Shown piece after piece: positions 17,576 through 26,388 of a DNA stretch of 64,000 nucleotides. Within the stretch, counting starts at the first letter, position 1; each line of letters starts with the position of its first letter. Source of the stretch: Sulfobacillus sp. (GTDB lineage Bacteria; Bacillota; Sulfobacillia; Sulfobacillales; Sulfobacillaceae); contig DAIDDL010000020.1 of assembly GCA_027309085.1 (NCBI GenBank), positions 1 through 64,000 of the forward strand, given 5' to 3'. The translations under genes were made by a program, and so were the position numbers. The notes under the pieces are model-generated. The model had not been told where the DNA came from and made no database searches. It worked only from the letters and a program-made list of their open reading frames with translations.

Positions 17576-18643
17576 ATGAATGTGGCCATTGTCGTCCGCA
17601 GGCTTTCGGGGCACGGCGGCATGGAGTCGGTTATCGCGACTGTTAACCAGACAGCGAGAAGCCATGGCACCCCCCTCGAAGTATGGGCCATGGGTCATCC
17701 CGAAGATTCCTCATGGCTCCGGGACACGTTGTGCCGTCAAGTCAATATTGACCAGGGGACGGCGCGCCGTCTGCAGTTGCAAGCCAAGTTGCCCTTGTAT
17801 GTTGGGGCTTTGGCTTTTTTGCTGCGCACAACCTCCGTGGACACGCTCTTGGCTACCGACCCCACGTTTGTCGAAGCGGCTTTCTGGGCCCGGAAACTGG
17901 TCAGGCGCCCTCTGCGCATTATTTCCTGGCTGCACTTTCCTCTCGACCGGATGGCGCACATCCGCCATCTCCTGCATGCTGACGGCCATCTGGCCATTTC
18001 CACGGGACTGGAGCGCCAACTGCGAGCCATAGGGGTGCGCGCTCCCATTACGGTGACCTATAATCCGTTGCCGGCGGACTTTCATCCCCAAGATCCTCCC
18101 ACCTCTCCCGAGCCTGGCCATTTCTTGTATGTCGGGCGTCTGGCCGTCGCCCAAAAGAGAATTGACCTGATTCTCTACGGGCTGCAGCATCTCCCTTGGC
18201 CATGGCAACTGACACTCGTCGGAGACGGGCCCGACCGCGGCCTTTTGGAATCTTTGGCGGCTGAACTGGGTCTCAGCGGGCGGGTGCATTTTGCCGGCTG
18301 GCGGGCGGACCCATGGGAGCGCCAATCCCCTACGGCACTCCTTCTCCCCTCCGACTTTGAAGGGTTTCCCATGGCTTTGGTCGAAGCGTTGGCCCGGGGC
18401 ATTCCCGTCATTGCCGCCGATTGTCCCACGGGCCCGTCCGATATCATCTATGAGGGCAAAAACGGGTTTCTGATTTCCCCCGGGTCAGCCAGCGACTTGC
18501 GCTGTGCCGCCCAGCGGTCCCTGCATCCCCGTGCGTGGCGGTGGGATGCAGGGCACAGGCAAAGAGATGCCCTGCGCCGCTTTAATGCCGGGCGGGTCTT
18601 TCAGGCTATGACTGCGGGGATTGAGGCGTGTCGGCCGCTGTAA
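17576..18643 (+). CDS. GT4-family glycosyltransferase
   Basis: A 355-residue GT-B retaining glycosyltransferase. The N-terminal domain opens with VAIVVRRLSGHGGMESVI. The C-terminal donor-binding domain has FLYVGRLAVAQKRIDLIL, a GDGPDRGLLE strand, and the nucleotide-sugar signature PSDFEGFPMALVEALARGIPVIA with the family's paired acidic residues. It probably adds a sugar to a lipid-linked or cell-surface acceptor; donor and acceptor are unknown. Its 3' end overlaps the convergent galE gene by 38 bp. Confidence 0.88.
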   Translation: MNVAIVVRRLSGHGGMESVIATVNQTARSHGTPLEVWAMGHPEDSSWLRDTLCRQVNIDQGTARRLQLQAKLPLYVGALAFLLRTTSVDTLLATDPTFVEAAFWARKLVRRPLRIISWLHFPLDRMAHIRHLLHADGHLAISTGLERQLRAIGVRAPITVTYNPLPADFHPQDPPTSPEPGHFLYVGRLAVAQKRIDLILYGLQHLPWPWQLTLVGDGPDRGLLESLAAELGLSGRVHFAGWRADPWERQSPTALLLPSDFEGFPMALVEALARGIPVIAADCPTGPSDIIYEGKNGFLISPGSASDLRCAAQRSLHPRAWRWDAGHRQRDALRRFNAGRVFQAMTAGIEACRPL

Positions 18644-19604
18644 CGGCCTGCCATATATCCTGGATCATACGGTCAATATTTTGTGACGCGCGGGGGTCAA
18701 AGCCCAGATATTTCCTCGCCCGGGCAATGTCGGCCACTAGGACTGGCGGGTCCCCTGGGCGCCGCGGCTTGTGAAGGGCCCGCACTGGCCGGCCTGTCAC
18801 GCGGCTGAAGCCATCCATCACTTCCTGAACCGAATGGCCACGGCCGGACCCTACGTTGAAGGCGCGGGACACATGTCCCTGCATGAGATATTCTGCTGCA
18901 CTGAGATGGGCGGCCACCAGGTCCTGCATATGAATGTAGTCGCGCACCGCCGTCTTGTCAGCCGTGTCGTAGTCGTGGCCGTAAATTTCCGGCATCCCGC
19001 CATCGCGTATTGCCAGCGCCACACGCGGCAGCAGATGGGTCTCGGGCACATGGCGCTCCACCACGCCCCCTACCATCCCGGCGACATTAAAATAGCGCAA
19101 CGCCACCCATGGCTGCCCGTAAGCCACATCGTAGGCATGAAGAATTTCTTCCAATTGCCACTTGGTGACACCGTAAGGACTAATGGGCGCTTTGGGGGCT
19201 TCTTCGGGAATGGGCACGACAGACGGCTCTCCATACACCGCTGCTGAAGAGGAGAACACAATCGGGACGGGCCCAACTTCGCGCAGCGCATTGAGCATGG
19301 CCAAAGGCGCGCTCAAGTTCTCCTGAAAGTAGCGCGCAGGCTGTTCGACGGACTCCGACACGACAATTAGCCCGGCACAGTGGTAAATGGTGCGCATGTC
19401 AAATTGGTCGGCAAGGGCCTTCCACAATGTTCGATCTCCAATGGACCCCCGGACAACCTGGACTTTGTCCACCTGACTCGGAATATCCCGAATATCTACC
19501 ACCACCGGGAATCTGCCCTGGTCTTTGAGCACGGCAGCAAGAGATTGTCCCACATATCCCAAGCCGCCGGTGATGACGACGGCCTCGCGTTTGACTGACG
19601 GCAT
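18606..19604 (-). CDS. galE: UDP-glucose 4-epimerase
   Basis: An extended short-chain dehydrogenase that interconverts UDP-glucose and UDP-galactose with bound NAD. The Rossmann motif is TGGLGYVGQ, the catalytic serine region is FSSSAAVYG, and the YxxxK pair sits in SPYGVTKWQLEE. LRYFNVAG and GSGRGHSV are further GalE marks. I start at ATG 19604 because GGGGGAT lies seven bases upstream; the tracked ATG 19637 would add 11 residues. The C-terminus overlaps the opposing glycosyltransferase gene, so the two may share a role in surface sugar supply. Confidence 0.88.
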   Translation of the reverse strand: MPSVKREAVVITGGLGYVGQSLAAVLKDQGRFPVVVDIRDIPSQVDKVQVVRGSIGDRTLWKALADQFDMRTIYHCAGLIVVSESVEQPARYFQENLSAPLAMLNALREVGPVPIVFSSSAAVYGEPSVVPIPEEAPKAPISPYGVTKWQLEEILHAYDVAYGQPWVALRYFNVAGMVGGVVERHVPETHLLPRVALAIRDGGMPEIYGHDYDTADKTAVRDYIHMQDLVAAHLSAAEYLMQGHVSRAFNVGSGRGHSVQEVMDGFSRVTGRPVRALHKPRRPGDPPVLVADIARARKYLGFDPRASQNIDRMIQDIWQAVTAADTPQSPQS

Positions 19605-19661
19605 AACTGTATCCCCCATTTCTATGACACCTTCCATGGTATCATTCCTGAGTGGGGCGAG

Positions 19662-20417
19662 CTATGCTCCGAGAAGCCCGAGTGCCCAGCCAATGCCAGC
19701 CCCGACCCCTGCTGACAAAGACGCCAGGATTCCAAACTGCACGCTGCTCTTCCAAATAGAATTGCCGGTAAACTTTCCCTTCAAGCCGCCAATGGCCAAG
19801 GCTGCAGCAATCGACAGAACCCATGCCAGGTCCCGGGCTGACAGAGTCGGCAAGGGGAGGAGAAACGGCACAATGGGAGGGCTGGACCCGATCACTACCG
19901 CTACAGCCATAGTGGCCGCATTGGCAAACGGTGATTCCTCATGGCTGGGGTGCACTCCCAACGCCTCGCGGACCATGAATTTGAGCCAGCGCGGCCGGCT
20001 CGCTGTAATCGTTTGACGGATATCAGGTATAGCCGGGCGGGGTATCCCAATTTCACCCAACAGATCGTCGACCTCCCGCGCCTCCTGATGCGGGTGATCC
20101 TCAATGTCAGCCCGCTGCAGCGTAATCTGCTGCGTAACCCAGTCATTCTGAGACGTTGTCGCCAGGTATGATCCGACACTCATCGACACCACGGCCGCCC
20201 CAACCGAAGACAGTCCGGCAATGATAATGGACCCGTGCGACTGGTGGGACAAAGCTTCTCCCGACACCAGTCCCACGGTCGCTACCAGCCCGTCATTCAC
20301 GCCGAATATCGCTTCACGCAGGAGAACCCGAACGTTCAGCGGGACGGCCGCCGACTTGCGGTGGCGTCCAGAGGTCAGTCCATTGAGCCCATTCCCGCCG
20401 CTTGCCTTTGTTGACAT
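19662..20417 (-). CDS. VIT1/CCC1-family iron/manganese transporter
   Basis: A 251-residue membrane protein of the vacuolar iron transporter family. The first helix carries the signature REAIFGVNDGLVATVGLVSG, followed by SVGAAVVSMSVGSYLATTSQ and an acidic cytosolic stretch (DIEDHPHQEAREVDD) resembling the metal-binding region. Three or four more helices end the protein. Relatives move Fe(II) or Mn(II) out of the cytosol. A clean AAGGGG site precedes the ATG. It lies downstream of the Nudix gene in a same-strand series. Confidence 0.9.
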   Translation of the reverse strand: MSTKASGGNGLNGLTSGRHRKSAAVPLNVRVLLREAIFGVNDGLVATVGLVSGEALSHQSHGSIIIAGLSSVGAAVVSMSVGSYLATTSQNDWVTQQITLQRADIEDHPHQEAREVDDLLGEIGIPRPAIPDIRQTITASRPRWLKFMVREALGVHPSHEESPFANAATMAVAVVIGSSPPIVPFLLPLPTLSARDLAWVLSIAAALAIGGLKGKFTGNSIWKSSVQFGILASLSAGVGAGIGWALGLLGA

Positions 20418-20460
20418 CCAAACACCCCTTCAGGAAAGAGTGTCTGCGAATTCGCCGCCC

Positions 20461-20949
20461 TTATTCAGCACGGTTGGAGCGGGCAGCCTTGATGATGCCA
20501 ACTTCGTACGAGTTCATTCGCTCCTCGGGAAGCGAATCCACCGGCCACCACCGGAGATCGAGCAGTTCGTGGCTTTCGGGCGTTAATACCACGCTGCCGG
20601 AAGGCGGCTGAACGACATAATAAAAGCGCAGGGAGTGATAGGGATGGCCGAAAAACGAAATAAAATTTTCTTGCATGGTTACATAGCTCCGGACTGTCAC
20701 AGACACCCCTGTCTCCTCAAAGAATTCGCGCACCAGTCCATCTTCAAGTTTCTCCCATGATTCGACGCCCCCGCCAGGGAGGTCCCATTTCTCACTGAAC
20801 CGTGACAGCGAGAGCAAAATATTCTGATCTTCATACAGGAGGCCGTAAGCGGCGGGGCGGAATCGCACACTGTCAGCCGGAAAGCTATGGTCGTGTCCAA
20901 ACAGATCAGGGCAGTGCACAGGCTGATTAGGGATTTTTGGTCTGGCCAC
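20461..20949 (-). CDS. Nudix hydrolase
   Basis: A small pyrophosphohydrolase acting on nucleoside diphosphate-linked substrates. The Nudix box GX5EX7REUXEEXGU is complete: GGVESWEKLEDGLVREFFEETG. I start at GTG 20949 (about 162 residues) because GGAAGGAGG lies 8-9 bases upstream; the tracked 201-residue ORF runs back into the glcF frame. This start overlaps glcF by 23 bp, implying coupling. Substrate is not predictable. Confidence 0.88.
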   Translation of the reverse strand: MARPKIPNQPVHCPDLFGHDHSFPADSVRFRPAAYGLLYEDQNILLSLSRFSEKWDLPGGGVESWEKLEDGLVREFFEETGVSVTVRSYVTMQENFISFFGHPYHSLRFYYVVQPPSGSVVLTPESHELLDLRWWPVDSLPEERMNSYEVGIIKAARSNRAE

Positions 20950-22213
20950 TGGCGGGGCCTCCTTCCGCAGTGTGGGTATGGTGGTCCTCAGCACGGCGCG
21001 CAGCCTGTTCCAAATAGGTTGCCAAGTGCTCCACGGAGGCGGCAGCAAGGCCCGCTCGCTCGGCACCCCAGCGCATCTGCAAATGGCAGCCGGGATTGTT
21101 CACCAAAATTCGGTCGGGTTTAAGACTGGCGACGGCGGACATTTTGCTGTCAAGAATAGCCGCCGACCACGTGGGGTGTTCAATATTGTAAATGCCCGCC
21201 GAGCCACAGCAGCGGTCCTGTCCGCTATAGGGCACAAACTGGTCCCCCTCGACACTTCCAGCCAGGTTGGAGGCATCCTGGCCCGCATGCTCAACATTGA
21301 CCAGGTGACAGGAATTTTGCAGAAGGACCCGCTCGCCCCCGCCTTCGAGCGGCACAAAATCCGCCAGCGGGCGGAAGACGGTGGACCAGTCCCGGACGCG
21401 GGAGCTAAAATGCGCGGCCCGTTCAGCCCAGACGGGATCGCCCTTCAGCAGTTCACCATATTCCATGAGCATGGCGCCACAACCCCCTGCCGTATTGACA
21501 ATCAGGTCATCGCCACCTGCCTCGAACGCCAATATATTCTGTTTGGCCAGGGCCAATGCCATCTCATTCTCACCCGCATGCAGGTGCAGGGCCCCACAGC
21601 ACTTTTGCCCGCCAGGCGTGTCAACGGCCACTTTTGCCCGCTTCAGTAGATTTTCCGCCGAATGGTTGGCATCCGGAAACACCGCCGACATCACACATCC
21701 CCGAAAGAAACCCACATGGGCGCGCGGGTGTTCAGGCTGAGGAAGGACGGGCACTGGCTGGGACTGATATCCCATCAGGGGCACCAAGGGGGCTAGGGCT
21801 TCTGGCATCGGCCACTGCTTTGCATGGCTGCCCATGGCAGACAGGGAACCCAGCCACCGCGGGTGCTTCACCAACGTCAGCATGCGGCGTGAGGCCCACC
21901 GTAACCGGCGGGGCCTCAGACGCCGCAACTGGGACAGGCCGGCTTCTAGAATTCGGTGATACGGCACCCCCGACGGACAGGCTGTCTCGCAGGCCCGGCA
22001 CGCCAGGCAGTAGGTCAGGGACTCTTCCAGTCCGGGGCCGACCTCAATCTCCTGGCGGGCTGCGGCTTCTACCATGGCTATTCTTCCCCGCGGGGAATCC
22101 AATTCGCTCCCTGTCAGCTGGTAAGTGGGACAGGCAGGGAGGCAAAACCCACACTTATTGCAATGGTCAATGTCCTCGAGCACAACGCTCCACGCTTGCA
22201 GCGGTTCTGTCAC
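20927..22213 (-). CDS. glcF: Glycolate oxidase iron-sulfur subunit
   Basis: A 428-residue electron-transfer subunit. Two 4Fe-4S clusters are encoded in the first 110 residues (CNKCGFCLPACP and CLACRACETACP). Two cysteine-rich CCG-type domains follow (CCGALHLHAGE and RCCGSAGIYN), the layout of GlcF and related heterodisulfide-reductase-like subunits. It takes electrons from the FAD subunit encoded just upstream and passes them to the respiratory chain at the membrane. Its GTG shares one base with the stop of the GlcD-GlcE gene. Confidence 0.92.
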   Translation of the reverse strand: MTEPLQAWSVVLEDIDHCNKCGFCLPACPTYQLTGSELDSPRGRIAMVEAAARQEIEVGPGLEESLTYCLACRACETACPSGVPYHRILEAGLSQLRRLRPRRLRWASRRMLTLVKHPRWLGSLSAMGSHAKQWPMPEALAPLVPLMGYQSQPVPVLPQPEHPRAHVGFFRGCVMSAVFPDANHSAENLLKRAKVAVDTPGGQKCCGALHLHAGENEMALALAKQNILAFEAGGDDLIVNTAGGCGAMLMEYGELLKGDPVWAERAAHFSSRVRDWSTVFRPLADFVPLEGGGERVLLQNSCHLVNVEHAGQDASNLAGSVEGDQFVPYSGQDRCCGSAGIYNIEHPTWSAAILDSKMSAVASLKPDRILVNNPGCHLQMRWGAERAGLAAASVEHLATYLEQAARRAEDHHTHTAEGGPASGQTKNP

Positions 22214-24828
22214 TAGGCTCCCCCTCGTGCGTCTGACTGCGGTGCGGCAAAGACCCCACCGGGATCAAAGATCCTCTCGATGCGGCCCGATATCTCCTGC
22301 CATGGTCCGAGCGGCCTCTCCCAGTACCCAGCCTGGGATTTGAGCCGGGACATTCCGGGCAGGCGGGGCACGTCCCCAAACCACTGAAACACTTCGTACG
22401 CCCCTGACCCCGGGTACACCACCGTGCACACATTTTCACCAATGGATTCCCACAAACGGTACAGGTCACGGGGACTCACCCCGCCCTCGCCGTATGACCC
22501 GTGCTGCAGCGCGCGGTTCCAGGCATGGGTCCGCTCTTGCTCCCAAAGTGCCCAGGGGGCTCCCGACACCCACGTTAGCTCGACACCGGCGTTGCGGCAC
22601 AGTTGTTCCACCAGGGCCTTGGCCTGCTCTGGCCCAGCACTTTCATGCGAAAACCACAGCCGCAGATCCCCGGGCCGCATCCTAGTCAACACCAAACCGT
22701 CCGGGCGCATGGCACTGGTGCCCAATTGCAGGGCAATATTCAGCAGCGGCTGGATTTGGGGGCCTTGGGCATAGCCGAACACACGGTCAGGCCCAAATGG
22801 CCGCAACCGCAAGATGACTTTCGACAAAATGCCCAGACGGCCCCACGACCCCGCTGCTAATTTCGTTACGTCATATCCTGCCACATTCTTCATGGTTTTC
22901 CTGCCAAAACGCAGGATCTGCCCGCGGCCGTCGATCCATTCCACCCCCAGCACCACATCTCGCCACCCCATGAGATAGGCGCTGCGCCAGTGTCTGGCGT
23001 TGGACGCCACCAGCCCCCCGATGGTGTCATCACCGCTGTATGGCAAGAACGGACTGTCCAGTCCCTCGGCATGCAGCCACTGGGCAAGTTCTGACGCCAC
23101 AGCGCCTGCTTCCACCTCCACGGTGAGGTTGGCCTTGTCATAGTCCACAATGTTCTTAAGCCTGGTGAGGCTCAAGGGAATGTGCAGAGGCCTTCCGGTC
23201 AGAGCCCAGCTGGTGAAATTCCCCCCGACCGACAGGTGGCGCTTCTCCATGCGCGCCTGCATCACAGCTTCCGCGGCGTCGCTGGCAGTCTCGGGAGCCC
23301 AGACGGCACCTGGCGCCGCCGGGCTGTAGGTGCTGCCAGGGACTGGGTCGTCTGGCCTCTCTTCTGGCGCCAAAACGACTTTGACCGGATTGAGGAGACC
23401 TTCTGGGTCAAAGGCCCTCTTCAGGTCAGCCATCAGCTGCCGTTCGCGCGGGCCATACATGAGCGAGAGATTTTCGAGCTTGTCAATGCCGATGCCGTGC
23501 TCTCCGGTAATCGCCCCGCCGCGGTCCACGCATGCCTGCAAAATGTCACGGTCCGCGGCGTGCATGCGCCGGACCTCGTCCGCGTTGGCAGGGTCATAGG
23601 TGATGATAGGATGCAGATTGCCATCTCCGGCATGGGCCGAGCAGAAAATCTCAAAGCCGTAACGCTTACCGACGCGGATGACTTCTTGCATCATGTCCGC
23701 CAAAAGAGGCCGGGGCACCGTCACGTCCTGAATCCACAAGTGCGGGGCAATGCGGGCGGCAGCCCCGTAATGGGAGCGGCGGCCGCGCCACAGGGCGTCC
23801 GCTTCCAGATCACTTTGCGCCACCCGGAATTCTCCTGCATGACCCTCCTCCGCCACGGTCCTGATGGCCTCCACCTGCTCGGCGACCACGGCCTCAGGCC
23901 CGTCGACTTCGATCAGCAAGATGGCTCCCGCCCCTACCGGGTATCCTGCCTGCACAAAAGGCTCTACCACTTCCAGTGACTTTTTGTCCATCAGCTCCAG
24001 AGTGGACGGCACGATCTGGCGCGAAATGATGGCCGTAACCGTGTTCAAGGCATCCTCCACCGAGGAGAACACCGCCAGCATAGTGGCCGTGTGTTCCGGT
24101 TTGGGAGCGATGCTCGCGGTAATTTGGGTCATCACTGCCATCGTGCCCTCCGACCCCGTCAGGAGTCCGGTTATATCAAAGCCCACCCGGTAATCCCGGA
24201 CCGTGGGGGTCAGCGCGCGCTGACCGTTTGCCAGAACCACCTCCAGTTGGAGGATGTGATTCGTGGTCACGCCATATTTCACACAGTGCGGACCACCGGA
24301 GTTTTCCGCGACGTTGCCCCCCAGCGTGGATATGCGGTGGCTAGCTGGGTCTGGGGGGTAAAAAAATCCCCACGGCTCCAGTGCCTGCTGCAGTTCCGCA
24401 TTAATCAGTCCCGGTTCAAAAACAGCTTCCCGGTTCTGCACGTCGATGCGGTGGATTGTTTTCAACCGCGTCAAAGACAGTACAAGGCCTCCCAGCACGG
24501 GTGTGGTGCCGCCGCTCAGGTTGGACGAAGATCCCCGGGGCACCAGGTACACCCGGTTTTCCCGGGCCGCTTGAACCACGGCCTCCACATCCCCTGCCGC
24601 ATGAGCCATGACAACCGCATCCGGCAGGTGGCGCTCACCCGTTGCGTCATAGCTGAATGCGAGGAGACGCGCCCGGTCATCGATAATCTGGCCGGGCTCC
24701 AACAAGGTTTTCAGTCGGGCAATCAGCCGGCCGACGCTTCTGGGATCGGTGGCGGCAAACCGTTCCGTAAGTGCTGACCTATCAAGCTGGCCGGACAATG
24801 GAGATGGAGTGGTCGTCTTCTGTGTCAT
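22213..24828 (-). CDS. glcD: Glycolate oxidase GlcD-GlcE fusion (FAD-linked)
   Basis: An 871-residue protein joining two subunits that are separate in E. coli. The first half is GlcD: an FAD-binding PCMH domain (RGSSSNLSGGTTP, STLGGNVAENSGG) and the C-terminal oxidase domain ending in GEHGIGIDKL and DPEGLLNPVKV. The second half is a shorter GlcE-like FAD domain (LSVGGNFTSWALTG, DTIGGLVASNARH, NVAGYDVTKLAAG). It oxidises glycolate or another 2-hydroxy acid such as lactate. I use ATG 24828 (AGGAGG five bases ahead) instead of the tracked ATG 24873. glcF follows directly. Confidence 0.9.
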   Translation of the reverse strand: MTQKTTTPSPLSGQLDRSALTERFAATDPRSVGRLIARLKTLLEPGQIIDDRARLLAFSYDATGERHLPDAVVMAHAAGDVEAVVQAARENRVYLVPRGSSSNLSGGTTPVLGGLVLSLTRLKTIHRIDVQNREAVFEPGLINAELQQALEPWGFFYPPDPASHRISTLGGNVAENSGGPHCVKYGVTTNHILQLEVVLANGQRALTPTVRDYRVGFDITGLLTGSEGTMAVMTQITASIAPKPEHTATMLAVFSSVEDALNTVTAIISRQIVPSTLELMDKKSLEVVEPFVQAGYPVGAGAILLIEVDGPEAVVAEQVEAIRTVAEEGHAGEFRVAQSDLEADALWRGRRSHYGAAARIAPHLWIQDVTVPRPLLADMMQEVIRVGKRYGFEIFCSAHAGDGNLHPIITYDPANADEVRRMHAADRDILQACVDRGGAITGEHGIGIDKLENLSLMYGPRERQLMADLKRAFDPEGLLNPVKVVLAPEERPDDPVPGSTYSPAAPGAVWAPETASDAAEAVMQARMEKRHLSVGGNFTSWALTGRPLHIPLSLTRLKNIVDYDKANLTVEVEAGAVASELAQWLHAEGLDSPFLPYSGDDTIGGLVASNARHWRSAYLMGWRDVVLGVEWIDGRGQILRFGRKTMKNVAGYDVTKLAAGSWGRLGILSKVILRLRPFGPDRVFGYAQGPQIQPLLNIALQLGTSAMRPDGLVLTRMRPGDLRLWFSHESAGPEQAKALVEQLCRNAGVELTWVSGAPWALWEQERTHAWNRALQHGSYGEGGVSPRDLYRLWESIGENVCTVVYPGSGAYEVFQWFGDVPRLPGMSRLKSQAGYWERPLGPWQEISGRIERIFDPGGVFAAPQSDARGGA

Positions 24829-24921
24829 GGTGTCCTCCTGGCATCTTTGCCCTCCTATCGCCCACTGGGCCACGAGCAGGGAGTCGGCGCAAGCCTGGGC
24901 CTGGATCTATTGCGGGCCGCT

Positions 24922-25533
24922 TCACCAAACCAGGGCATGCCCCGGGACAGGCCGTCTCCTGTTATTGATGAACTCTTGCAGGTCCGCGCTCAGTGGCCGC
25001 TGTTCATATTCCGGCTCGTCTTGCTTTTTCGTTTCCGGAATTTCCTCCATCACATACAGTTCATCAACCGCATCAATCCGGTCGATGAACAGCACCCCCT
25101 CCAGATGGTCGACCTCATGCTGGATAATGCGTGCATCGAATCCCTCGAATCCCCGCCGGAAAGGGTGCCCATCCACATCCCACCCAGACAGCTCGATATA
25201 CTCCGCCCGCCGGGTCGGCCCGTAAATGCCAGGCACACTGAGGCACCCGTCATAGTCTTTGACTTCACCCCGCGCGCGGATGATTTTGGGGTTGATGATA
25301 ATCTCGGGCTCTTCAGTTTTGGTGCTCTTCCAGATAAACAGGCGCCGCCGAGACCCTATTTGCGGCCCAGCAATGCCATACGCGGCCACAGTATCCCACG
25401 TATCTGTCAGGTCGCGGCATACCGCGGCCACTTCCTGACTAATCGCCTTGACTTTCATCGTACGCTGACGGAGAAAGTCGTTGCGGCTGGTAATCGTCCA
25501 AATTCCCTGTTCCACTATTGTCAACCTCATCAT
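24922..25533 (-). CDS. def: Peptide deformylase (variant motifs)
   Basis: Removes the formyl group from new proteins. The three deformylase motifs are present: GIAGPQIG (normally GxGLAAxQ), DGCLS with metal ligand C97 (normally EGCLS), and QHEVDH with ligands H139 and H143 and catalytic E140. The A-to-G and E-to-D changes in motifs 1 and 2 and the charged C-terminal tail of about 40 residues mark it as divergent, so a second housekeeping copy may exist elsewhere. Its start overlaps the toprim gene's stop (ATGA). Confidence 0.88.
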   Translation of the reverse strand: MMRLTIVEQGIWTITSRNDFLRQRTMKVKAISQEVAAVCRDLTDTWDTVAAYGIAGPQIGSRRRLFIWKSTKTEEPEIIINPKIIRARGEVKDYDGCLSVPGIYGPTRRAEYIELSGWDVDGHPFRRGFEGFDARIIQHEVDHLEGVLFIDRIDAVDELYVMEEIPETKKQDEPEYEQRPLSADLQEFINNRRRPVPGHALVW

Positions 25534-25877
25534 TCAAAGTATGGTGACTCGCATTCGATGATTCCCAAACGTTTGAAGCGCTCGCTGATATACTCGACCG
25601 GCGTGTGTTCTACTCCATTATAGCCGGGTTTGGTGTAAACATTGATAGCATCGGGAAACACCTCGCGCAGGATGCGGCGAATCCTTCTCCCCGCTGAATC
25701 GGCATCCGTGAAAATGATCACAGTGTGGTGCTTCACGGCCTTGCGGATACGCTCGAGCCTGTCCTGATTGGGAATCCCGAACGTCGGGATAATGGGGATA
25801 TCAGGGGGCAGAACTGCGCGCAGCCGTGAGCGGTCATTTTTCCCCTCCACGATAATCGCAAATGTTTCTTCAAGCAT
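25530..25877 (-). CDS. Small toprim-domain protein (RNase M5-like)
   Basis: A 115-residue toprim domain. E11 in VEGKND and the D58-x-D60 pair in TDADSAGRR are the metal-binding acidic residues shared by primases, topoisomerases and ribonuclease M5 (RnmV). The sequence order resembles the N-terminal half of RnmV, which matures 5S rRNA, but the usual C-terminal domain is missing. It is translationally coupled to def, so a role in translation or RNA maturation is plausible, not shown. Confidence 0.75.
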   Translation of the reverse strand: MLEETFAIIVEGKNDRSRLRAVLPPDIPIIPTFGIPNQDRLERIRKAVKHHTVIIFTDADSAGRRIRRILREVFPDAINVYTKPGYNGVEHTPVEYISERFKRLGIIECESPYFE

Positions 25878-26388
25878 CGTGTCGCAACCTGGCTCTACAA
25901 TCCTACCCCCCGCACCCCTTATCAGGGCACAGTGTCGGCAGCGTCCCCCCTGACCAGGATTCTAGCTCCTTTGTGGGCAAATTTCTTCCGAGGAAGAACG
26001 CGATGAGGAGGACGGTGGAGATGGGGCCTTCCGGCCGCACAACTCCTCAGGAGGCTCCAGCCTCCCTTTCCGCAAGTCGCCTGCCCTGCGCAATCTGTGA
26101 CGTCATCTGCCGGTGTGCCCAGAAGTTGATCACGATGCCACCTCTGTTATTTCTGTCGTTGTAGAAGTGCCGATTAACAATTCCCTGTTCTTCCCGGCTT
26201 AGGGAAGGCGGCCTTCCCGGTGCAAGCGGTAGACGCTCGCAACTCCCTCACCCCGTTGCCGGCGCAGTCGTCTTGCTTCGTATTTTACCATTGCCCGTAA
26301 GGGTTGCCACCTCACTCCTGCCCATTTCTTCCAAACCACAGGGCGCTCTGCTATACTTTCGGGGGGAATTACTAAGGAGGGCTCAGAA
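25878..26388. other. 511-bp gap between divergent genes
   Basis: No supported gene. The ORFs tracked here (25862-26164 plus, 26199-26624 minus) lack ribosome sites and have implausible composition. One short perfect inverted repeat, GGGAAGGCGGCCTTCCC (26202-26218), has no T-run on either strand. Near the right end TATACT (26352-26357) is a fair -10 for the aldo/keto reductase, with AAGGAGG at 26374-26380. The toprim-def-glc transcript presumably begins in the left part, but I see no strong promoter. Confidence 0.5.

Noticed and set aside
25862-26164. 100-residue plus-strand ORF in the same gap
   Set aside because: Begins inside the toprim gene's 5' end on the opposite strand, with no ribosome site and Ser/Pro/Cys-rich shadow composition.
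26202-26218. GGGAAGGCGGCCTTCCC as a terminator
   Set aside because: No T-run on either side and almost no loop; probably a chance palindrome.
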